64,000 nt of DNA from assembly GCA_943333505.2 (NCBI GenBank), contig CALQTN020000016.1:1-64000 (forward strand). The letters are read 5' to 3'. The stretch is from Asaia bogorensis. GTDB lineage: Bacteria; Pseudomonadota; Alphaproteobacteria; Acetobacterales; Acetobacteraceae. The position numbers and the translations under genes are program-made. Positions 51,593 to 60,629 of this stretch are shown one piece after another. The notes under the pieces were generated by a model. That model worked only from the letters and a program-made list of their open reading frames with translations, did no database searches and had not been told where the DNA came from. Positions within the stretch are counted from its first letter, which is position 1; each line of letters starts with the position of its first letter.

Positions 51593-53107
51593 TCACTTGC
51601 TGATCACAGTATCCGACAAGGTCACCAGGGACCGATTGGCGATCTGCTCAAACCCCGCGACATTGCTGCGAACCGCAGAGAAGATCTGGCCATAGGCGAT
51701 ATGCGCGATCGGCCCATGGCAGGCCAGGATCGCCTGCACCTTGGTGTAGGCCTTCTTGCGTTCCGCCGGGTCGGGCATCTGCCGCGCGCTGTCGAGCAGG
51801 CCATCAACCTCGGTGTTGGAATATTTGAACACGTTGGTCGACCCGCCAGTGCGGAAGGTGCGATAGAAATAATCGTCCGGATCGGTGCTGCCACCATTGG
51901 TAGAGGCAAACGTATCAAACGCGGTATTGCGCCAGTCTTGGATGAACTGCCCGAGTTCCTGGTTTTTCAACTCGACCTTGAAGCCGGCCTTGTTGAGCTG
52001 GGCCTGGGCGACCTGGGCAATGTCCTTGATGTCCTGGCGCGGCAGCACATTCATGGTGATGGTGACCGGCATCGCAACGCCGGCTTCCTTCAGCAACGCC
52101 ATCGCCTTGGCGGGATCGTATTTGTAGCACGGAAAGCTGGTCGTATCGGCCGCCCAATCCTTCAGTGCCGGCGATAGCGGCCCGCCCGGCACACCAGCGC
52201 CAAACAGCGCGGCGGCAATGATTTCCGGTCGGTTGAGCGCGTAGTTCAATGCCTCGCGCACTTTGGCGTTGTCGAATGGCGGCTTGGATGTATTCATCCC
52301 GATCAGCGAATAGGCGAGCTCCAGCGTCTCGGCGAGGCGGACATTGGGTTTGCCCTTCAACTGTACCGCGGTCGCGGCGTCGATATTGGCCAGCATGCTG
52401 AACTGCCCGCTGCTGACGCCGACCTGGCGGGTCGCCGATTCGGGCACGATGTTGAATTTCACCCCATCGAGCTTCGGGGCGCCAGCGCGCCAGTAACCGT
52501 CGAACTTGCTGAGCTGGATGAAGCCGTTCGGCTGCCATTCCTTGAACTTGAACGGGCCGGTGCCAACCGGGGCCTTTTGCAGGCTGGCCTTATCGGTCTC
52601 GAAGCCGCGCGGCACGATGGCGATGGTCGCGATCGAGATCAGCAGCGGCGCAGTCGGCTCGGTCAGCTTCAATTCGACGGTGGTCGCATCGATCGCGTTG
52701 GCCTGATCGACGGTGCCAACCCGGCTCGCCATCGGGGACGCCATGTCCTTCGATTTCACCCGGCGGATGCTGGCAACCACGTCGGCAGCCTCAACCGGGG
52801 ATCCATCATGGAAATGCATGCCGGGGCGCAGCTTGAAAACATAGGTCTTGCCGTCAGCGCTGATTGTCCACGACGCGGCGAGACCAGGTTGGACGCGCAA
52901 ATCCTTGTCGATCGCGGTCAGGCCCTCGTAGATCGTGCCGCTCACCACCTGGAAGGACGGGAATGCGGTGATCAGATGCGGGTCAAGCCCGACCGGGGAC
53001 GCATCGACACCGACTTCGAGAATTTGCGCGCTGGCCATCGGCGCCACCGCCAAAGCACCCAGCATGGCGCCGGTCAGCAAAATATTGCGCAGCGAAATTG
53101 CGGCCAT
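51593..53107 (-). CDS. dppA: Peptide-type ABC transporter substrate-binding protein
   Basis: A 504-aa class-5 extracellular solute-binding protein with a Sec signal ending PMASAQ. It contains TYVFKLRPGMHFHDGSPVEAADV, the conserved SBP_bac_5 segment. The start at 53107 is the one giving the signal peptide. It is divergent from anmK (75 bp between starts), which suggests that murein peptides may be a substrate; dipeptides or other compounds are equally possible from sequence. Confidence 0.9.
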   Translation of the reverse strand: MAAISLRNILLTGAMLGALAVAPMASAQILEVGVDASPVGLDPHLITAFPSFQVVSGTIYEGLTAIDKDLRVQPGLAASWTISADGKTYVFKLRPGMHFHDGSPVEAADVVASIRRVKSKDMASPMASRVGTVDQANAIDATTVELKLTEPTAPLLISIATIAIVPRGFETDKASLQKAPVGTGPFKFKEWQPNGFIQLSKFDGYWRAGAPKLDGVKFNIVPESATRQVGVSSGQFSMLANIDAATAVQLKGKPNVRLAETLELAYSLIGMNTSKPPFDNAKVREALNYALNRPEIIAAALFGAGVPGGPLSPALKDWAADTTSFPCYKYDPAKAMALLKEAGVAMPVTITMNVLPRQDIKDIAQVAQAQLNKAGFKVELKNQELGQFIQDWRNTAFDTFASTNGGSTDPDDYFYRTFRTGGSTNVFKYSNTEVDGLLDSARQMPDPAERKKAYTKVQAILACHGPIAHIAYGQIFSAVRSNVAGFEQIANRSLVTLSDTVISK

Positions 53108-53182
53108 GGCAGGTTGCTCCCTGGTAAAACTTTGGCTGATAAGGCTATGACCACAGGGTAGCAAAAACAAGGGACGGATGCG

Positions 53183-54268
53183 ATGGATCCCATCACAGCG
53201 ATCGGCGTGATCAGTGGCACATCAATGGACGGCATCGATGTGGCGCTCCTGCGCACGGATGGCGTTGCCGTCGTCGAGGCGGGTGCGGGGCGAACCTATG
53301 ATTACGCGCCCGCGTTACGTGCCGAACTGCTCGCCCTGATCGCCGACCCGGAACGTTGCTCCAATGATCCGCTCGATGCATTGGAGGATGCCGTCAGCGA
53401 CGCCCACGCCGGCGCGGTCACGCAATTCATCCAGGATTTCGGCATCGATCTCGCCACGATCAAGCTGGTCGGCATCCATGGCCAGACTATTTTGCACCGA
53501 CCTAAACGGCGGTTCACCCGCCAGTTAGGGCGTGGCGCCCGGATCGCCAAAACACTCGGGATCGATGTAATCTATCGTTTCCGCCACGCCGATGTCGCCG
53601 CGGGCGGCGAAGGGGCACCACTTGCGTCACTGTATCACCAGGCGCTGGCGCAAGGGCTCGACCAGCCAGTGATGGTGCTGAACCTCGGTGGCGTCGGCAA
53701 CGTGACCTATATCGATGGCGACATTATCCTTGCCTTCGACACCGGGCCGGCATCAGCCTTGCTGGACGACTTCATCAAGCGCCGGCGGGACCTTGCTTAC
53801 GATGCAGGTGGCGCACTGGCGGGATCAGGCCAGGCCGACCAGTCGCTGGTGGCAAATTTGATGGCGCACCCCTATTTCTCCCGACCGGCGCCGAAATCGC
53901 TTGACCGCAATGATTTCCATGCCTGGGCCCAGGCGGTGGATGGCCTGCCGGACGCCGACGGGGCGGCAACCTTCGCCGAATTCACCTGCGCGAGTGTCGC
54001 GGCTGCCCGCACTCTGGTGCCCAAGCCGGTAAAACGCTGGCTGGTCACTGGCGGTGGCCGGCATAACGCAACCTTCATGCGCCGGCTGGGTGAAATCCTC
54101 GCCGTACCGGTCGATCCGGTCGAGATCGTAGGCTGGCACGGTGATTTCATTGAGGCCGAATGTTTTGCCTATCTCGCCGTCCGCTCCCAGGCCGGCCTGC
54201 CACTGAGCCTTCCTGGCACCACCGGCGTGCCCGCGCCGATGCTGGGGGGGGAGTTGTGTCGGGCCTGA
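53183..54268 (+). CDS. anmK: Anhydro-N-acetylmuramic acid kinase
   Basis: A 361-aa ASKHA-fold kinase. The ATP-binding GTSMDGIDVALL, GIHGQTILHRP, LNLGGVGNVTY and FDTGPASALLDD motifs are in family order, and VTGGGRHNATFM closes the active site. It phosphorylates and opens 1,6-anhydroMurNAc during cell-wall recycling. Its 3' end carries a G8 run (54244-54251) that doubles as the Shine-Dalgarno of the next gene. Confidence 0.94.
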   Translation: MDPITAIGVISGTSMDGIDVALLRTDGVAVVEAGAGRTYDYAPALRAELLALIADPERCSNDPLDALEDAVSDAHAGAVTQFIQDFGIDLATIKLVGIHGQTILHRPKRRFTRQLGRGARIAKTLGIDVIYRFRHADVAAGGEGAPLASLYHQALAQGLDQPVMVLNLGGVGNVTYIDGDIILAFDTGPASALLDDFIKRRRDLAYDAGGALAGSGQADQSLVANLMAHPYFSRPAPKSLDRNDFHAWAQAVDGLPDADGAATFAEFTCASVAAARTLVPKPVKRWLVTGGGRHNATFMRRLGEILAVPVDPVEIVGWHGDFIEAECFAYLAVRSQAGLPLSLPGTTGVPAPMLGGELCRA

Positions 54269-55251
54269 ACACACTATTCGCCCCGGTTGCCGACGCCATC
54301 GCCGCCGGGCGTATCCCCGGCGCGGTTCTGGGCGTTTTGGCACCGGATGGAACACGACACATCATCGCCGCCGGGATGGCCGCCCTGATGCCAGACCCGG
54401 TGAAGATGGCCGCTGACACCTGGTTCGATCTCGCATCCCTAACCAAGGTGGTCTTCACCACCACCGCCATTCTCAAGTTGGTTGAGGCGGGCCGGATTGG
54501 ATTGGATGATCCTTTGTCCGTCGCGATCCCGGATTTGCGCCAATACCATGTCGGCACCGCCCCGGAACGTGCGCTGACTTTCCGCCAATGCCTGTCGCAT
54601 CAAACCCATTTGCCCGCAGTCGAGCCGCTTTATACCTATGGCCAGGACCCACAGACCCTGCGGGCCTTCGTGCTGCAACGCGACTGGATCGCCGGGCCGG
54701 CCGTCTATTCCGACATCAACTTCATCCTGCTTGGCATCGCCATTGAACGGCTGACCGGGCGGGCTTTGATCGACCAGCCAGTGCCAGCCGGCTTCAGCTT
54801 TCGCCCCGATCCTGAGAAATGCGCCGCGACCGAGGCTTGCAGTTGGCGCGGCCGGATGATGCGCGGCGAGGTTCACGATGAAAATGCCTTCGCACTCGGT
54901 GGCGCATCGGGCCATGCCGGATTGTTTGGCACCGCCGACGCATTGCTGGATTTTGCTGGCGGATTGCTAAATGCCACCGCGCTCGCGCCCGCCAGCATTG
55001 CCGCACTGCGAACCCCGCAGCGGTTTGATCGCGGATTAGGATGGCAAATCCCGCACCCTGGCTGGTCCGGCGGCGATCGCTGCCCGGACACTACCATTGG
55101 CCATACCGGCTTCACCGGCACCGGGCTGTGGATTGATTTCGGCACCGGCCGGGCATGGACTTTGCTGACCAACCGCGTTCATCCCACCCGCCACGCCGAG
55201 ACTGGCATCGCCGACTTGCGACGGGCGATAGGCGATCTGATGTGCAGCTGA
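54256..55251 (+). CDS. Serine beta-lactamase-like / class C penicillin-binding hydrolase
   Basis: A 331-aa protein from GTG 54256, overlapping anmK. The active-site SxxK is in FDLASLTKVVF, the second motif is YSDIN (Y-S-D) and the third is HTGFTG. No signal peptide is seen at this start, so it may be cytoplasmic, which is unusual for a beta-lactamase and more like an esterase or peptidase (EstB/AmpH-like). Coupling with anmK suggests a role in processing recycled muropeptides. Confidence 0.8.
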   Translation: MSGLNTLFAPVADAIAAGRIPGAVLGVLAPDGTRHIIAAGMAALMPDPVKMAADTWFDLASLTKVVFTTTAILKLVEAGRIGLDDPLSVAIPDLRQYHVGTAPERALTFRQCLSHQTHLPAVEPLYTYGQDPQTLRAFVLQRDWIAGPAVYSDINFILLGIAIERLTGRALIDQPVPAGFSFRPDPEKCAATEACSWRGRMMRGEVHDENAFALGGASGHAGLFGTADALLDFAGGLLNATALAPASIAALRTPQRFDRGLGWQIPHPGWSGGDRCPDTTIGHTGFTGTGLWIDFGTGRAWTLLTNRVHPTRHAETGIADLRRAIGDLMCS

Positions 55252-55290
55252 TTTGGCCCCGTCGCGTGATCCGGCTATGAGAGGCAGCAC

Positions 55291-56463
55291 ATGATGGAGA
55301 TCGCGCCGTTGCGCCGTATCAACACACTGATTTTGCCGGTTTTGCTGTCTGCGGCCCTCTTTGGCTGCGGCACACTCCCCAATGTCGGACCGACCCGGTC
55401 AGATATGCTGGCGGCCGGCGCGACCAATAAGGTCGCGATCGTCGCGCTTGATCCGGAAACCGTGCAGACCCTTGCCAATGCCAAGCCCGCATCCCTTGTC
55501 GGGGCATTCGGCGATTATCGCCCGGCACGCGAAACCCGCATTGGCGTGGGAGATGCGGTGCAGATCGTGATCTGGGAAGCTGCGGCCGGCGGGCTGTTCT
55601 CCAGCCCGGTGGTTGATCGCAATAGCGCCGGCACGCGGTCCGCCACCATCCCAGAACAGGTTGTCGCCCGCGATGGCTCAATCACGGTGCCGTTTGCCGG
55701 CCGCATCGCGGTGATCAATCGCACCCCGCCCGAGGTCGAAATCGACATCGTCAAGCGCCTCTCTGACAAGGCGATCGACCCGCAGGCATTGGTCACCATC
55801 ACCCGCAATATCAGCAACACCGTGACCCTGATGGGTGAAGGCGGTCTCGGGGCCCGGGTTGGGCTCACGCCGCGTGGCGATCGGCTGCTGGAAGTGCTCG
55901 CAAGCGTCGGCGGATCGCGGATCGGACCGCAGGATGTGACGGTGGTGCTGTCGCGCGAAGGCCGCAGCATCCGGGTGCCGCTGCAGGCAGTGATGGACGA
56001 TCAACGGGAAAATGTGTTCCTGCAAGCCGGCGATGTGATCGGCCTGGTGCGCGATCCGCAGACCTTCACCGCAATGGGGGCGACCGGACGCAACAGCGTG
56101 ATCGGCTTTGACACACTGAAATTATCGCTCGATGAAGCGGTCGCCAAGGGTGGCGGATTGATCGATTTGCAGTCCGATCCGGCCGGAGTGTTTGTCGTCC
56201 GCTACGAACCGGCCGTCATTGCTGCCGCCATACCGCAGGCAAGTGGCGTTCTTGCTGAGAACGGCTTCGTGCCGGTGGTCTATCACATCAACATGCGCGA
56301 CCCCGCTAACCTGTTCTTGGCGCGAAAATTCCCCATGCGCAACAAGGATATTCTCTACGTCACCAACGCGCCGGCCAATGAGCTGAACAAGGTGCTGAAC
56401 CTGGTCAATCTGCTGACCACGCCAATTGTCAGCGCCGCCGTTATCCGAAGCTACGCGAAGTAG
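55291..56463 (+). CDS. Polysaccharide export outer-membrane lipoprotein (Wza/KpsD-like)
   Basis: A 390-aa lipoprotein (lipobox ALFGC). The Poly_export domain shows RIGVGDAVQIVIWEA ... ITVPFAGRIAVINRTP. Two SLBB-type repeats follow, including GRNSVIGFDTLKLSLDEAVAKGG and the C-terminal FPMRNKDILYVTNAPANEL. It forms the outer-membrane exit channel for capsular or exopolysaccharide. It heads a unit with the 656-aa protein and the methyltransferase, facing the kpsT/kpsE genes. Confidence 0.9.
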   Translation: MMEIAPLRRINTLILPVLLSAALFGCGTLPNVGPTRSDMLAAGATNKVAIVALDPETVQTLANAKPASLVGAFGDYRPARETRIGVGDAVQIVIWEAAAGGLFSSPVVDRNSAGTRSATIPEQVVARDGSITVPFAGRIAVINRTPPEVEIDIVKRLSDKAIDPQALVTITRNISNTVTLMGEGGLGARVGLTPRGDRLLEVLASVGGSRIGPQDVTVVLSREGRSIRVPLQAVMDDQRENVFLQAGDVIGLVRDPQTFTAMGATGRNSVIGFDTLKLSLDEAVAKGGGLIDLQSDPAGVFVVRYEPAVIAAAIPQASGVLAENGFVPVVYHINMRDPANLFLARKFPMRNKDILYVTNAPANELNKVLNLVNLLTTPIVSAAVIRSYAK

Positions 56464-56480
56464 ACGGCACTGGCACGTCG

Positions 56481-58451
56481 ATGACCGTTTCTGTGTCTGA
56501 CCCACTGCCGTTTGCGGCCTTCATCAGCACGATCCTGTTGCGGACCCTGCCGCCAAAGTCGCCGTCGCCGCGCGCGGTGACCGAAACCGAATACCCCGCC
56601 GAAGGGGATGACTGGTTCTGGACCGACGACAACGCCAAGGTGCTCGAACTGATGGCGCTGCCAGCGGTTTGGCGCCATTCCCCCGATGATGTCGCCGATA
56701 TTCTGCGCTTCCTGACCGGTATGTGTAACGGTCGCTTCATTTTCCGCCGCCTTGCCCGTAATCGACTGCTGCGGCTCGAACAGGATGGCGGCCGGGCCCG
56801 CTTTGTCCATAGCCTTCTCGACATCGATTGCGACCTCGCGCGCGGGATGGTCACGCTCGGGATGCGCTTCCACGACGGCCGCGATGCCCGCAACATTACC
56901 TTTACAGGCAACTATGTTGCATTCCGCTATCGCGATAAAAACTACGCCATAGATGTCGAGGAAGGCATCGTCGCCCACGCGATCGACCTCAGCGATGACC
57001 GCCTGGTATTGACGTTCGAAGCGGAATTATCCTTCCGCCCCAATCGGTTTGGCTCCACGCTGCGGGTCGGCCGCGTGGTCTACCGCATCGACGTCAGGGC
57101 CAACTCGGTATTCGTAGATGTCGAGGCCGCCCTTACCCTCGACCCGGCAATCACTGTCGAGGATGTCAGCCTGACCTTCGGTTTCGATGATGCCAGCCAC
57201 GGGCTGAACAATGTCCGCTACGAAACCTTGCGCGCCGCGTTTCCGGCTTCCCCCCCCACGGTGCACAAGGCCGGCATGGAAGCAATCCGGATTCCGGCGC
57301 AGGGTTGCCATTACTGGTCGATCGCCCAAACATCCGAGATCAACGGCTTTGCCCTCGCAGTTCACAGCCTGCCTCGGCCTGGCTCGCCGTTGCACAGCAT
57401 CCACGCGACCAGCAATAAATCCGCCGAATTTCACTGGCTGGTCGCCGAGCATCGCTTTGCAGGCCGTCAGACCGGCACACTGGTGGCCGGTGAGCGCAAG
57501 GTGATCACTTCGGGTGGCTTTTACGAGGATGCCGACGCCTATGCCGCCATGCTGCCAGCCCAGGCGGCGCTTTCGGATGCGGGCGGCCCGGCGATCGATG
57601 TGTCGGTGTCTTATGATTACGGTGCCGAGGTGCTGGCGCTGACCAAATGCTACCGAAGCTTGTGCGCCCCAGCCCCCCCAGTTGAGGATCCCGGCTTACG
57701 CGCTGAGTTGCGCGACCGCATCGATGGTTTTCGCGACTTCTATCAGGCCCATTTCATCGCCCCGTTCCGAGCCGGGGTGTCTGCTGTTTTCTCGCGTTCG
57801 GTTGCCTTCATGGCGCTCGCCTATGCTGAGATGTTCGCAGAAACCCAAGATCCGGCCTATGAAGCTGCGCTGCGCGACGCATGCGAGATCATTCTGACCT
57901 TCGAACGGGTCAACGCCGATGTCGCCGGGCACCCCCAGTCCGCATTCGTGATGGGGCGGGAAGCCGGCGCGCAGCCGCATGTCGATTGCCATAGCGCCTG
58001 CCTCCTGGCCCTGGTGCGGGCGAGCAATGTGCTGGGCGAGGCGACTTGGGAACGCTCGATCGATCGCGGCCTGTCTGCCTTCCGGATGGACACTCAATCG
58101 GTCCTGTTTGGCAAAGCGCTCTATAAGCAGGATCTTGTGGCGGTCGACTACCTCGCCACGGACGGCGTGCGCCACGCCATGCCAGCATTCTGGAATTATC
58201 ACTCCGGTCTCACCCTGCGCATGTTGAACGCCTTGCGTGCGAGCCCAGTGCCCGAATTGCAGGCGGTGTGGGTCCGTCAGGCGCCGCGCATCACGGTGCT
58301 TGAAGGCCTGATGCGGGCACGGGTAGAGCAATGCCTCCGGGTCCGCGACGACGCGATCGAGGTGCGGACCTCGGTGCTGTCGGGCGAAACAAATTCGGAA
58401 ACCCAACCCTGGGTCGCCATCGCGCTGCTCGGCGCGGACGGACTGCCCTGA
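56481..58451 (+). CDS. Uncharacterised 656-aa protein of the polysaccharide locus
   Basis: I do not recognise a named family. There is no signal peptide. The N-terminal half is beta-rich, with MRFHDGRDARNITFTGNYVAF. The C-terminal half is helical and resembles the (alpha/alpha)6-toroid folds of polysaccharide-active enzymes (EMFAETQDPAYEAALRDACE, GLSAFRMDTQSVLFGK, FWNYHSGLTLRMLNAL). Cysteine and histidine occur together in HVDCHSACLLA. Position between the export lipoprotein and a methyltransferase suggests a role in polysaccharide modification such as epimerase- or lyase-like chemistry, but this is inference. A C7 run lies at 57673-57679. Confidence 0.6.
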   Translation: MTVSVSDPLPFAAFISTILLRTLPPKSPSPRAVTETEYPAEGDDWFWTDDNAKVLELMALPAVWRHSPDDVADILRFLTGMCNGRFIFRRLARNRLLRLEQDGGRARFVHSLLDIDCDLARGMVTLGMRFHDGRDARNITFTGNYVAFRYRDKNYAIDVEEGIVAHAIDLSDDRLVLTFEAELSFRPNRFGSTLRVGRVVYRIDVRANSVFVDVEAALTLDPAITVEDVSLTFGFDDASHGLNNVRYETLRAAFPASPPTVHKAGMEAIRIPAQGCHYWSIAQTSEINGFALAVHSLPRPGSPLHSIHATSNKSAEFHWLVAEHRFAGRQTGTLVAGERKVITSGGFYEDADAYAAMLPAQAALSDAGGPAIDVSVSYDYGAEVLALTKCYRSLCAPAPPVEDPGLRAELRDRIDGFRDFYQAHFIAPFRAGVSAVFSRSVAFMALAYAEMFAETQDPAYEAALRDACEIILTFERVNADVAGHPQSAFVMGREAGAQPHVDCHSACLLALVRASNVLGEATWERSIDRGLSAFRMDTQSVLFGKALYKQDLVAVDYLATDGVRHAMPAFWNYHSGLTLRMLNALRASPVPELQAVWVRQAPRITVLEGLMRARVEQCLRVRDDAIEVRTSVLSGETNSETQPWVAIALLGADGLP

Positions 58452-58460
58452 AAGGTCCCC

Positions 58461-59699
58461 ATGATGCAGATCGTCCACACGCTCGAGGAACTCGACCGCA
58501 AAATAGAGGAGTGCAACACTGCCGAGGCGATCTCGGATGACGCAATGCGCGCTGTGTTCCCGACCTTCCGCATGGATCCTCCGCAGGGCCTGCCGGCCGA
58601 TCCATTTTCCGAAGATTACCGCCAGGCACAGATGGTGTTCTATCGGACGATCGCGGGCAAGCCCTATGCGCTCACCAATGAAGCGACGAAATTCGATGTC
58701 GATGCCTTATCCCGCCGTCCATTCCCCTTCATTACCAACAGCACCGCCACCGCCGGCGCCTATTTCATGGCGATCGGCTATTTGCTGCGTTGTATGGCGT
58801 TGCCGGCCGGATCGCGGGTGCTGGAGTTTGGCGCTGGCTGGGGGATATCGTCGGTCTGGCTCGCCCAATTGGGCCATCACGTCACCATCGTTGATATCGA
58901 GCCGAGTTTTTGCGAGCTGATCCGACGCCGTGCCATCCATGAAGGCGTGGAAATCGAGATCGTCAACGCCGATTTTTTTTGGATCGAAGGCCAGCAGCGC
59001 CAGTTTGACGCAGTGATGTTTCAGGGCTGCTTTCATCATTGCGACGATCACCTCCGCCTGTTAATGGCGTTGGTACCTATCGTCGCTCCCGAAGGTCGGA
59101 TTTTCTTTGGCGCCGAGCCGATAATGGCCGATTTCCCGCAGCCTTGGGGCATACGGCTCGACGGTAACTCGCTATGGGCGATCCGGAAGAATGGCTGGCT
59201 CGAGCTCGGATTTCGCACCGATTATTTCCGTCGGGCGCTCGCCCATTGCGGCTGGAGCGCCCATCATCGCGCCATCGCTGATGGCGGTGATGCGCTGGAT
59301 GTATGGGAAGCCCGCCATCTTGCCGCGGCACGTTGGGCCTATTCCGGCGGCAACCCGAAATTACAGACCCAGACCGGAACCCGCGACGGCGACAGAATTG
59401 TTTTTGCGGCCGCTGCTGCCGGGACCGGGCTGTTCGGCCCCTATATCGATCTGCCACAAGGGCGCTACCAGGCCCGCATTCAGTTCCAAGCCGACGCGCC
59501 GCGGATCGGAAAAGCCTTCGCCGATGTAGTGTGCGACGCAGGGGCAACGCGGCTCGCCGATACAACAATCGGTCCGGGCGATGTTGTTGTGATGGATTTC
59601 ACTGCGGCAACCGACCTGTCCGGCGTGGAAATCCGCCTGATTACCCGGAAGGGTTATTCTGCGACGGTCATCGGGGTCGAGATTATGACGATGGGATAA
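58461..59699 (+). CDS. SAM-dependent methyltransferase with C-terminal beta domain
   Basis: A 412-aa protein. The class I methyltransferase domain (about 105-260) has motif I LEFGAGWGISSVWLA and a downstream acidic VDIEPSF. A C-terminal domain (about 305-412) with FGPYIDLPQGRYQARI resembles the C-terminal domain of the convergent 307-aa protein. A T8 tract (58973-58980) lies at codons 171-174; a one-base slip either way brings a stop within 15 codons. It is likely to methylate a surface-polysaccharide sugar. Confidence 0.75.
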   Translation: MMQIVHTLEELDRKIEECNTAEAISDDAMRAVFPTFRMDPPQGLPADPFSEDYRQAQMVFYRTIAGKPYALTNEATKFDVDALSRRPFPFITNSTATAGAYFMAIGYLLRCMALPAGSRVLEFGAGWGISSVWLAQLGHHVTIVDIEPSFCELIRRRAIHEGVEIEIVNADFFWIEGQQRQFDAVMFQGCFHHCDDHLRLLMALVPIVAPEGRIFFGAEPIMADFPQPWGIRLDGNSLWAIRKNGWLELGFRTDYFRRALAHCGWSAHHRAIADGGDALDVWEARHLAAARWAYSGGNPKLQTQTGTRDGDRIVFAAAAAGTGLFGPYIDLPQGRYQARIQFQADAPRIGKAFADVVCDAGATRLADTTIGPGDVVVMDFTAATDLSGVEIRLITRKGYSATVIGVEIMTMG

Positions 59700-60606
59700 T
59701 CGGTTTGAATTTGATCTGTCGTAAACCCATCTGGCCCTCGATCGCGCCACGCTCGACCCAGATGCGCAGTTCGATCGGGGTTTCGGGATGATCGATCTGC
59801 ACCGCAAAAACCGCCTTGTACCACCCGCCCCTGCCCGGCCGCATCCGCGCGCGCGATAACAACACGCCGGTAAAAAATTCGGCAGCAAAGCTCGCATCGC
59901 CAACATCGTCCGAAAACCAGAGCTCCAGTTCGACCCCCCATGCGCCAGAGGGAAAATGGAAAAACGGGCCGAAGTACAGCGGTCTTGCCGGGCCGGCGAT
60001 TTCGACAACCGCTGAGGCCTGTTCGTGCGTCCGGCACATCAGACATTCGCGCGGCAGCAGGAAATCACGCGGTGTGCCACTGAGCAGCATATCGATAATC
60101 GGCGTCAGGAATTCATCTGCAATCCGACGGGTGAGCGCTGTGAATTCGAGCACTGGCAGCGGCGGGGGGGCAACGTTACCCAGACCAATGCCGAGCAGTG
60201 CGGCAAGTTTTCCAGAGACGACTTCAGCATCCGCAGGACGGATCACCAGTGCATCCGGCCGTCGATGCAGCCGATTCAACCCGGCAATCACTGCGGTCAG
60301 CGCGCGCGTATGGCTGATAACGTCGCCACCCTGCACCACCAGACGCTGCAACGCCTGCCCAGGGTCATCAAGACATACAATCAGCGGAAGATCACGGTGA
60401 TGGCTGGAATGGTCCAGGCCCAACAGCATCTGCACCCCGGGATGATCGTCGGTCAGAGTATCAACGGCGGTAAGTTCGTGCCCGGCTTGCGCAAGCAATC
60501 CTGCAATGGCCTCGATCACCCAATTGGTAAAGGGACCAGGGAAGCCGACAACGCGTAAGGCCTTGTGGACTGTGCGCGCAGGAACTGCTGGGGCGGGGTT
60601 ATCCAT
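59683..60606 (-). CDS. Uncharacterised 307-aa protein with shared C-terminal domain
   Basis: The N-terminal region (about 15-180) opens with RVVGFPGPFTNWVIEAIAGL and contains RRPDALVIRPADAEVVSG. That is vaguely reminiscent of sulfotransferase phosphate-binding segments, though I would not assign it. The C-terminal domain (about 205-307) with YFGPFFHFPSGAWGVELEL aligns with the end of the convergent methyltransferase. The gene overlaps that methyltransferase tail-to-tail by 17 bp and lies 23 bp upstream of kpsT. A G7/C7 run is at 60164-60170. Confidence 0.6.
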   Translation of the reverse strand: MDNPAPAVPARTVHKALRVVGFPGPFTNWVIEAIAGLLAQAGHELTAVDTLTDDHPGVQMLLGLDHSSHHRDLPLIVCLDDPGQALQRLVVQGGDVISHTRALTAVIAGLNRLHRRPDALVIRPADAEVVSGKLAALLGIGLGNVAPPPLPVLEFTALTRRIADEFLTPIIDMLLSGTPRDFLLPRECLMCRTHEQASAVVEIAGPARPLYFGPFFHFPSGAWGVELELWFSDDVGDASFAAEFFTGVLLSRARMRPGRGGWYKAVFAVQIDHPETPIELRIWVERGAIEGQMGLRQIKFKPIIPSS

Positions 60607-60629
60607 GATGATCGGTCACGCGGTGCAGA

